From Campanula takesimana (lineage: Eukaryota > Streptophyta > Magnoliopsida > Asterales > Campanulaceae): DNA of 64,000 bases. The notes beneath the pieces were generated by a model, which ran no database searches, was not told the origin of the DNA, and saw only the letters and a program-made list of their open reading frames with translations. A program made the position numbers and the translations under genes. Positions within the stretch are counted from its first letter, which is position 1. Each line of letters opens with the position of its first letter. Shown here one piece after another: positions 1 to 9,100 of the stretch. The DNA lies in the NCBI GenBank assembly GCA_026119855.1, contig JAOWBW010001458.1, forward strand, positions 186,001 to 250,000. Reading direction: 5' to 3'.

Positions 1-663
1 TATATTTTTATATGTTTCAGAATTACAAATCAATAAATATTATTATGAGACGGATAGAGTATATAAAAGTAGAAGTTATTGCACTATTATTTGAAAAACT
101 AACACACATAAATAAAGTCCACTTCAATTACATTCCAGGCTTTCCAGCAAAAGCCCATTACATTTAACTATTTAAGAGCCCAACACCAAAACCCTATTTC
201 TACTCTCTCTTTCTCCTGCGCCGTCACTCTCAACGCCAACGGCCAACCCTAAATCGTTTCTCTCTTTTCGCTTTTCAATTTTATCTCTCTCTCTCTCTCT
301 CTCTCGTTTTCTCTGTTTGTTTTCTCTTTTCTATCTCTTTCTCTTTTCTTTTCTAGATCTGCTATGGTGTTCTCTGTCTTCCATTTTCTTCTCTCGCGAA
401 CGCCGGCCCGAAAACAGAGCACGCCGGCCACGAAAACAGAAGCCGGACGGCGAAATCGCAAAAATAGAAGACGTCGGACGCCTAGACATCCCTATTCCGC
501 CGAGCCTCCTAGTCGCCGCCTTGCTCGCCTGGCGCCTAACACAACACGACCGATTTGAAGGAAATCGCGGCGGAGGAGGACCGCCTAGCCCGATTTTTAG
601 AACACTGCTATTAGTCACTCTGATACAGGGATACTCATATATAGAGTCTAAAAACCATTGATA
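1..663 (+). other. Leader-like CT-rich stretch, no confirmed gene
   Basis: The stretch has two telo-box-like words (aaaccctatt near 189 and aaccctaaat near 244), a TCTC microsatellite at about 281-305, and a GC-richer segment from 390 to 600. This is how plant 5' leaders of housekeeping genes often look. A short open frame begins at the ATG at 364 and gives 64 residues rich in Arg and Pro with no recognisable domain. I see no splice-consistent continuation, because a transposon follows at 672. It could be a truncated gene start or the end of a gene lying to the left. Confidence 0.25.
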
Positions 664-1100
664 CTTGTGTCTAGGGCTGTAAACGAGCCGAGCCGAGCTT
701 TGGGGTGTCGAACTCGAGCTCGTTTAAAACTTATCAAGCTCGAATTTTATCGAACTCGATCTCAAGCCCACTTGTTTGTTCGAGCTCGAGTCGAATCGAG
801 CTCGCGAGCTGCTCGCGAACAACTCGAGTCGATATCGGACTCGAGTTTTAACGAGCCGAGCTCGAGCTTAGGTTTTTTTTTAAGAAAAATATGTTCATAA
901 CGAGCTTATCGAGCCGATTTTGAGCCGTTCGAAAACAAAAATTCAAGTTTGATGAGCTTATCGAGCCGAACTTGAGCTTTTAACGAGCTAAACGAGTCGA
1001 ACACGGACGGCTCGAGCTCGACTCGAGCTATACCTCGAGCTCGAGCTTTCACGAGCCGAGCTCGAGCCAGCTCGGTTCGTATAACAACCCTACTTGTGTC
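664..1100. mobile_element. Non-autonomous hAT element with 8-bp target duplication
   Basis: The element proper is 672-1092 (421 bp). Its ends are TAGGGCTGT...GAGCCGAGC on the left and the inverted TAGGGTTGTTATACGAACCGAGC-type end on the right. It is flanked by an exact 8-bp direct repeat, CTTGTGTC (664-671 and 1093-1100), the duplication size made by hAT transposases. The interior is built from overlapping GAGCTCGAG palindromic words, so it should fold strongly. It has no coding capacity. Confidence 0.85.
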
Positions 1101-1129
1101 TCATTAAAAACCTTTTGAGCAATAAAATT

Positions 1130-1420
1130 TCAATTTGTGAACTTTTTTAAAAAAATAAAAATTGTCAGTGTGAAAAAGTGTCAATAGTAGGGTAAAAAGT
1201 GTCAGTGTCAGTGTAAAAGAGTGCCAACGCACGTATTATTTAAGTGCCAGTGTAAAAAGAGCGCCAATGTTAGTGTAAAAATGTGTCAGTGTTAGTGTAT
1301 GGACGGCAACAAGCGAGGGGGAGTCAGTGTATGTGTGTTTATGTGTCAGTGACACAAAAATCGTTTTTTTTTTTCTAAGATTAGAAGAAAACACGTTTTT
1401 TATAAGACCAACTCAGTAGT
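1130..1420. repeat. Degenerate GTGCCAGTGT-type repeat block
   Basis: Roughly 20-bp units built on gtgtcagtgt, gtgccagtgt and agtgtaaaaa are repeated imperfectly, then followed by an acacgtttttt stretch and the words gaccaactca. The same units and the same following words occur at 60600-61070, so this is a dispersed family. A tRNA-like word (ttggtataatgg, 1423-1434) follows, but no convincing B box, so I do not call a SINE. The remaining bases to 1705 hold nothing recognisable. Confidence 0.5.
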
Positions 1421-1705
1421 TTGTTGGTATAATGGTTTACTTGTTAATCGTATGCTACTAAAAATGATCAAATTTCAACTATTTTAATTAAAAAAAATAG
1501 CTCCAGCATTCATTTTGGAAAAAAATAATAATCAACTATTTAAAAAAATCTATCCCCTCAATAGAAAAACCACTCAAAGCTAATAAAAGCTAAAATAAGA
1601 CATGCATTTTTTAAAACGGATGGAGTATTTATTCTCTGGACATCCCTTCAAGATGGAAATATATTTAGAGTACAATTATTTGGAGTTTATTTGGAGTCTG
1701 ATTAA

Positions 1706-1951
1706 TACTCCCTCGTCCCGCCCGACTTAGAATTCTTGGTCAAGCAATTTATACTTTGACCAACAATTTGAACAAAAATAATTATCTTAATAAAAATCTA
1801 AAAATAGTTATTTAGTTTATTATTAATCGTGATACAATAACAAGTTTTAAATTTTTATTAGCATCATTATATTTATTCAAATATTTGGTTAAAATATAAA
1901 AGTATAAATTGTTTGACCGAGAATCCTAAGTCGGGTGGGACGGAGGGAGTA
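1706..1951. mobile_element. Stowaway MITE (242 bp)
   Basis: TA target duplications (1706-1707, 1950-1951) bound an element with inverted ends ctccctcgtcccgcccgact and its complement agtcgggtgggacggaggga. The ends continue inward as a long imperfect inverted repeat (ctTAGaattcttggtcaa against ttgaccgagaatcctaag). This is the Tc1/mariner-type Stowaway pattern. Confidence 0.9.
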
Positions 1952-2069
1952 TATCTTTGTGCACTACACAATCAAATCACAGTCAATCTCGCATCCCGAG
2001 ACCTTATTTCTTTATATACTCCTCTTCTGCCCAGAAAGTTTGTCAATCACAATTAAAAAAAAAAAATGT

Positions 2070-2331
2070 TACTCTCTGTGTCCCTAAATGAGTGTCCATT
2101 TTCAAGAAATCTTTGTCCCAAAATGAGTGTCTTTTTTTAACATAACTTTGTCCCTAAATGTTTTTTTTCGAAATTTTTTTCACCGGTTTCTTTTTACGTG
2201 CAAAACTAAATGTTTGGAAAAGAGATTACAAGATTATATATGAATCTTTGCTACCAAATTGTACACAAAATTGAGATTTTCAATGTCCCTTAAAATGAAA
2301 TTTGGACACTCATTTAAGGACAGAGGTAGTA
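2070..2331. mobile_element. Stowaway MITE, 'tccctaaatgagtgtcc' family
   Basis: Ends ctctctgtgtccctaaatga and the complementary catttaaggacagaggtag lie between TA dinucleotides at 2070-2071 and 2330-2331. The same family recurs at 3865-4125, 12845-13001, 24701-24961 and 51630-51736. Confidence 0.85.
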
Positions 2332-2837
2332 CGTCAAGGTGCTTGCTTCCACTGGTGGCGGGCGGTGACAAACCACTTAATGATATCAATTACAATTCTT
2401 ATAATCGACATCAAAGTTTGATCAAAATTCATTTATGTTGACTATAAGAATTGAAAATGACACTAACTTTGCGGCGGGACAAACGGAGTATAAAGCTATA
2501 AGTCTCCACACCCAAGTATACGCCACTACATAGGTACTGTGCACGAACTCGCACCGACTCACCAAGCACAAAATGTCGGACCGAAAATCACATTCTCGTG
2601 CAAGAGAATCACCAACCACGAAAAGAACGATAATATGAAAGAAAAACCAAGAAGGTGAAAGAAACCGATGCAAAGTTACATCCTCTGTGAAAGAGGCGAA
2701 AGTGATGATCCAGCTCCACCCGAGCATATAACAAAGTACCAAAAGTTACACAGAAAGAGAATTTCTAAAGACAAATATATTACAACAACATACTATCCTT
2801 ACATCTATATACATAAGTAGAACTAGCGGATTATTAC
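2332..2837 (-). other. Protease 3' flank with MITE remnant
   Basis: A Stowaway end (gggacaaacggagta) stops at 2490, so the left part is MITE remnant. From about 2491 to 2837 the sequence follows the protease stop codon on the minus strand and is the likely 3' untranslated region. No clear poly(A) signal could be fixed by eye. Confidence 0.35.
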
Positions 2838-3112
2838 CTAGGACGAGGTCTTTGTCATAACCGCAGAAACCATGGTATTCATCCCACACATGCCTTGCCC
2901 TTTGCAAAGACGATAATACCCATGCTCACCCCAACGCTTTCCCCACGAGTTCTTTATGATCCAATAAGGCCTATTCCCGAACCTCAGAATTGAAAAACCT
3001 TTTGAACCGTAACCCACCAGCAAAACTCCGTGGTTCACCCATTTCTTTCCACATATGAGCGGACATGATACTCCACCAATGTAGGTTTGCATAAACACCG
3101 CGTTCAATCCAA
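2838..3112 (-). CDS. RD19-like: Protease exon 4: catalytic His and Asn
   Basis: This exon starts after the tract TTTTTCAG and encodes LNAVFMQTYIGGVSCP, the His motif NHGVLLVGYG, PYWIIKNSWGKRWGEHGYY and the C terminus ending KTSS, then TAG at 2840-2838. The polypyrimidine tract is unusually long because of a roughly 20-base poly(A) on the plus strand at 3116-3137. Confidence 0.92.
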
Positions 3113-6100
3113 CTGAAAAAAAAAAAAAAAAAAAAAACATAATCATTCCGTCAAAAATCCAAATCCACTACAAGATAAACGGATTTTCATCAAAATAGGC
3201 AACACTTTGCAAGTCATTTGTGAAGTGCTCCATCGTCCCACACTAACCGTCGCTTCTTGACTTCTTTGATCAACTTAGGCTCCGTTTGTTTCGCGGAAAA
3301 TAACTTCCGGAAAACGATTTCTTGGAAAATGTTTTCCGGAAAATGTAATATCCACTGTTTGGTGGATTTTAAGAAAATGCTTTCCGGAAAACTTTTTTAG
3401 ATACATTAATTTTGATCACCTAGAGTATATATTAAAAGAAATAATCAATAAATTAGTCATTATCTCCAATTTCAATTATAAAGTAAAATGGAAATGTAGT
3501 TTTGTAATTATAATGGACTAAAGTTAATAATTTAACATATTGCAAAATATTCATAAAAATAAAATATTTTTAGACATTTTTTAATGAACTGGGTATATTT
3601 AAAAAATAATTTTCGTAAAACAAAAATTGGAGTTAAAACAACAATTGAAGTGTTAGCATTTTCCGTAAAACGTTTTCCTTAGGTGGAGGTAAGGAAAACG
3701 TTTTCCTTAGGAAGGGAGGAAAACCACTTCCTTGGAAAACATTTTCCCCATTTTCCGGTGTTTAACAAACACCGGAAAATGGGGAAAATGTTTTCCGGAA
3801 GTTGTTTTCCGCCAAACAAACGGAGTCTTAATTGTATTTTGACCAAAAAATTATTCAAATCTAATACTCACTCCGTCCCTAAATGAATGTCCAAATTTCA
3901 TTTTAACGGACGCTCTATAAATCTCCCCTTTTTATAATATTTAGTGGCAAAGATTCATTTATATTCTTGTAATCCTCTTTCTAAAGAGTTTGCATGTATA
4001 AAGAGAATAGGGAATTTTTTTTTGGTAAAAAGATATGTAGGGACAAAGTCTTTTCCAGAAAAAGGCATCCATTTTGAACAAAAACTTCTTGAAAAATGGA
4101 CATTCATTTAAGGACAAAAGAAGTACGGAGTAGTTTTCATGAAATTCAAAGCTTGTTATAAGTACTTTCAATGGAGAGCATCAATAACAATTTTAGAATT
4201 ACAGGAAAATTATTATATATACTCACTCCGTCCCACCTCACTTGAGACCTAAGAGGTGGGCACAATAACTAAGGAAAAAGAATAAAATAAGGAAAATGTG
4301 TGGTAGAAAATGAAGAAAGAGAATGAGTGGGGTTAATAGTAAGTTGGTTGAATGAATTGTGTGGTGGAAAATGAAGAAAGATAATGAGTGGGTGTGGTAG
4401 ATTGAATATAAAATTATAAAAAGATTTCCATTTTGGGAAGTCTCAAATGAAGTGGGACGGACCAAAATGGAAATAAGTCTCAAGTGAGGTGGGACGAAGG
4501 GAGTATGCATCAATCTCTCGGCAGATTTCAATCAGGTTTACAGAAAAAAAAAAAAAAAAAAAAAAAGTCAAGATGCGACATATTTTTTGGGGGCGGAGGG
4601 AGTAGGACCTATTCATGAAATAGATTTCTATTAACTAACAGGTGTAAAACTAAGGCCACTTCAATTGGGAAGGTGTCAAAGTACATAGTTACCTGCAAGA
4701 GGGCCGTGATTGACTAAATGAGCAGCGATTTGGTTCTCGTCAATTGGGATATTGGTAAAATTAGTGACTCTTGCTGCTATTTTCTCTGGACTGAATTTGC
4801 ATTCACTTGGCTTTCCAGTGTACGGGTATGAACTTTCCTCCTGAATTCCCCCCGCTTCAATCAAATACTTGTACGCATTCGTCATGAGGCCTCCCGAGCA
4901 TCCACTGTCACAAGCCCTCTTTTCTTTTGCATCACACTTCACCAAAACACGGGTATTAGTTCAAGTGGAGAGGAATGAAAAAGCACTGTCAAAGGTTATC
5001 AATTCCTTTCCTTTTCTTTAAGTTAGGGATTCAAAAGGTTACACTCATACACACACACACAAAATACTAGTATTCATTTGAATGTATTACTCTCTCCGTC
5101 CCAAAATGATAGTCTCAATCCCCTTTTTGTTTGTCCCAGAAAGTTAGTCCCATTTCCAAAATAAAGCATCAGAAACGCTGCATAATCAAAACTTATAATG
5201 TAAAGTTAAAATATTTGAAAAGTCAAAAGAGACTATCATTTCGGGACAAAGGGAGTATTATTATGTCCAAAGAATACAATTGCCAAATTCCATATTGATT
5301 TATTTGGAAAGAGCTGAATTTTTTAAGTTAAGGTGGATATACACTGACCGTGTGATCACAATCAACAAGCTGTTGCTCGCTCAAATTTAGAAGCTTTCCG
5401 GTGGCAATGAAGTTAGCTCCTTCAATACTCCCTGTGGTGCTAAAAGCCCAGCATGATCCACAAGAACCCTACATCAACATAAAAAAAGAACCATATATAT
5501 GTGCATGAAAACACGTACTGGAAATGCCCAACCAACTCCAAATTGTCCTTTTCAATTTGTGTCGCATATTACTCTATATTAATTCTAAGATAAGAAAGTC
5601 TATATTATCTTAATCGCTAGAAATGGCTTAATTCGACGAGAACTGTTGCAGCTGGTGGCGTAGGCAGGTGTGTTATAGGGGCAGCTGCCCCAAGTGGGGG
5701 GAGCTAGAAATTTTAAGAAAGGGGTTCGAGGTTGCTTTTGGGATAAATTTTTTACTTAGATATACTCCCTCTGTCCCAAAACAAAGTACCAATTGTTGGA
5801 GTAGAGATCTTCTAAAGAACAAAGAGGAGGACAAGCTGGCGGACATACCGAGCGAGCGCCTGGTATAGACCAGGCGGGCGCCCTTTTGGGCAGAAGGTTT
5901 TGGTTCCTGGCGGATTAATTCAGGCGGGCGCTTGGGGTAACCCAAGCGGGCGCTCGGTGCCCCGATGGGAATTCGGGAAATAGTAGTTTTGACGGGATTT
6001 CTCTTATGTTTAGGTTTAGGTCTCATTCTAGGTTTGCTATATAAATAAAGTTCCGCCCCATAACTCATTGTACCTTCATACAAACATATTATAGTGCAAG

Positions 6101-9100
6101 ATCCTGGCTTGGTAGTGCCCCCAAACGTAGTCAAACATATTGACGAACTGGGTTAACAATTTCTGTGTCTTTTCTTGTGCTTTATTTCTTGTGCTTGTTT
6201 GTGGTGCCATTATTTTCTTGGGATATTGCTTGGGTGTTGGAGGGTCAATTCCACAACAACTGATATCTAGAGCTCTGGTTTATCGTTCCGGGTTATAGGG
6301 CGATTAGGGTTTGTTCAAGCAATCAAGAATGGGCAAGGATAAACAAGCGGTGGAGAAATTTGATGGTTCTGACTATGGGTTTTGGAGGATGCAAATAGAG
6401 GATCTCCTGTACAACAAAGATCTCTATAAGCCTCTAAAGGGAGTCAAGCCAGAATGAGAAAAGCAGGAAGATTGGGATCTCATGGATCGGAAAGCCCTAG
6501 GGGTGGTTAGATCTACTTTGTCAAAGTGGATCGCGAAGACTACCAAGAAGGCAAAAACCACAAAGGAGCTATTGGATTATCTTACTGAGAGATTTGAAAC
6601 TCCATCTGCTGCAAACAAGGTTGATTTAATACGCAAGATGGGTAGTCTCAAGATGCAAGAGGGAGGATCCTTAGCTAAACACATCGATGAGTTTATGGAT
6701 GTTATAGACTCATTGACTGCGTTGGATATTACGTTTGATGATGAGGTTCATGCGAGTTTGTTGCTAGCGTCTTTACCAGGAAGTTGGAGCGGAACAGTGA
6801 CAGCGATCAATGCTTCAGCGGGTAAGAACAAGTTGAAGTATGATGATGTTAAAGACTTTCTGTTGGGCGAGGTAAATCGTTTGAAGAAATTGGGGACATC
6901 GTCTACTTCGGGATCGGCCTTAGCTATCACTAGCAGGGGAAGGCCGGGTACTAGCAATAAGGAGAGAACTGAATCAAGGGAAAACGTAGTGGGTGGTAAG
7001 GGCAAGGCCGTGGAGATCAGAGACAAACCAAGGGTCGCGAAAGGATCGGTTCAATGCTATCATTGTAAGGAGTTAGGACACTACAAGAAGGATTGTCCCA
7101 TGCGAAGGGATAAATCGGCGAATGTGATAATCGAAGGTGAAGATGTACTGGTTCTAAGTGTTAGTAGTGCACTAGAATCATGGGTGCTGGATTCGGGGGC
7201 ATCATTCCACTCATGCGGGCATGCAAAGGAGATGGAAAATTATACTTCCGGTGATTTCGGTAAGGTCTATCTGGCGGATGGCGAGCCTTTGGAAATCAAG
7301 GGGAAGGGGGATGTCAGAATAGGAGCATCGGACGGGAAGGTCCTACATCTATACGGGGTCAGACACATTCCAGGTTTGAAAAAGAACCTGCTATCAGTTG
7401 GGCAGTTGGATGAAGAAGGTTACAAGGTAACTTTTGGCTGCAGGAACTGGGTTATTACCAAGGAGGATTCTGAGATCGCTCGGGGTAATAAAGAGGGGAC
7501 ATTGTATTTGGCGAATAACACCAAGGATAGTATCGCGGTGGCGTCAGCCAAGGGTGATACAGATTTGTGGCACTGTCGATTGGGTCACATGAGTGAGAAG
7601 GGGATGAAAGTACTTTGCTCAAAGGGAAGACTACCGGGTTTGAAGACAGTCGACGTGGGGATCTGCGAAGATTGTGTGTTTGGCAAACAGGCGAGGAGTA
7701 ATTTCTCGAGGACAGGTAGGGCTTTGAGGGAAGCAAAGTTGGATTTGGTCCACACGGATTTGTGGGGGTCGGCCCCGGTAACTTCTCTGGGTGGTGCGTC
7801 ATATTACATGTCGTTCGTTGATGATTCGACAAGGAAAGTCTGGGTTTATTTCTTGAAACACAAAGATGAGGCATTCGAGGTGTTTAAGAAATGGAAGGCT
7901 TTGGTGGAGAATCAGACGGGTCTTAAGCTTAAATGCTTGAGATCGGATAATGGTGGGGAGTATGAGCTCGGGGAGTTCAAGGAATATTGTGCAGCGAATG
8001 ACATTCGCATGGAGAAGACTCCAAAGGGCACACCACAACACAATGGGGTTGCAGAGAGGATGAACAGGACATTGAACGAGCGGGCTAGAAGTATGAGGTT
8101 GAAGTGTGGACTTCCGAAGACATTCTGGGCATATGCGGTTGACACGGCGGCTTTCTTGATCAATCGGGGACCATCGGTACCATTGGGGAATGAAATTCCA
8201 GAGGAAGCATGGAGTGGCAAGCAGGTAAATCTGTCATTTCTTCGCATATTTGGCTGCGTTTCATATGTTCATATAGACTCTGTTAATAGAACTAAATTAG
8301 ATGCTAAATCTGTAAAATGTACGTTCATTGGTTATGGCGGGGATAACTTCGGGTATAAGTTTTGGGATGACCAAAATCATAAGGTTATTCGTAGTCGAGA
8401 TGTTGTATTCAATGAACTGGTATTGTATAAGGACAGAAAGGGGGCATCTGAAGGGGTTAGTTCGGAACCAGAATTTGTTGAGGTGGATATTCCAAACTCG
8501 GGTGGGAGCAGAACAGTTCATGATGACCAAGGTCAGGAGGTCACTGAAGATGAACCACATACTCCAGAACCGGATATTCCGCTGCGTAGATCCAGCAGAT
8601 TGCGTGGATCTCCTGATAGGTATTCTCCTTCGAATTACTATTTGTTGCTAACAGATAGTGGTGAACCGGAGTGTTATGCGGAGGCTGTTCGTAGTGCACT
8701 TTATGATAAGTGGAAAGCTGCGATGGATGATGAGATGGACTCATTGAAGGCCAACAAAACTTGGGAGTTGATTAAACTGCCTAAGGGGAAGAAGGCATTG
8801 CATAACAAGTGGGTTTACAGGATCAAGGAGGAAGCAAACGGCAGTAAACGTTACAAGGCAAGGTTGGTTGTAAAAGGGTTTCAGCAGAAATATGGTATTG
8901 ACTACACCGAGGTATTCACTCCTGTTGTGAAGATGACCACTATCAGAATGGTTCTGGGTATAGTAGTGGTAGATAATTTGCTGCTGGAACAGATGGATGT
9001 AAAGACGGCCTTTCTTCATGGGGATTTGGAGGAAGAAATTTACATGGTACAACCAGAGGGTTACTTGTCTAAGGGTAGTGAGGAACTGGTTTGCAGGTTG

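Noticed and set aside
249..661. Overlapping open frames on both strands in the CT/GC-rich start
   Set aside because: They have no domain, simple-sequence composition and no splice continuation; treated as leader-like DNA, not genes.
1412..1500. tRNA-like word suggesting a SINE
   Set aside because: An A-box-like word is present but no B box, defined 3' tail or target duplication was found.
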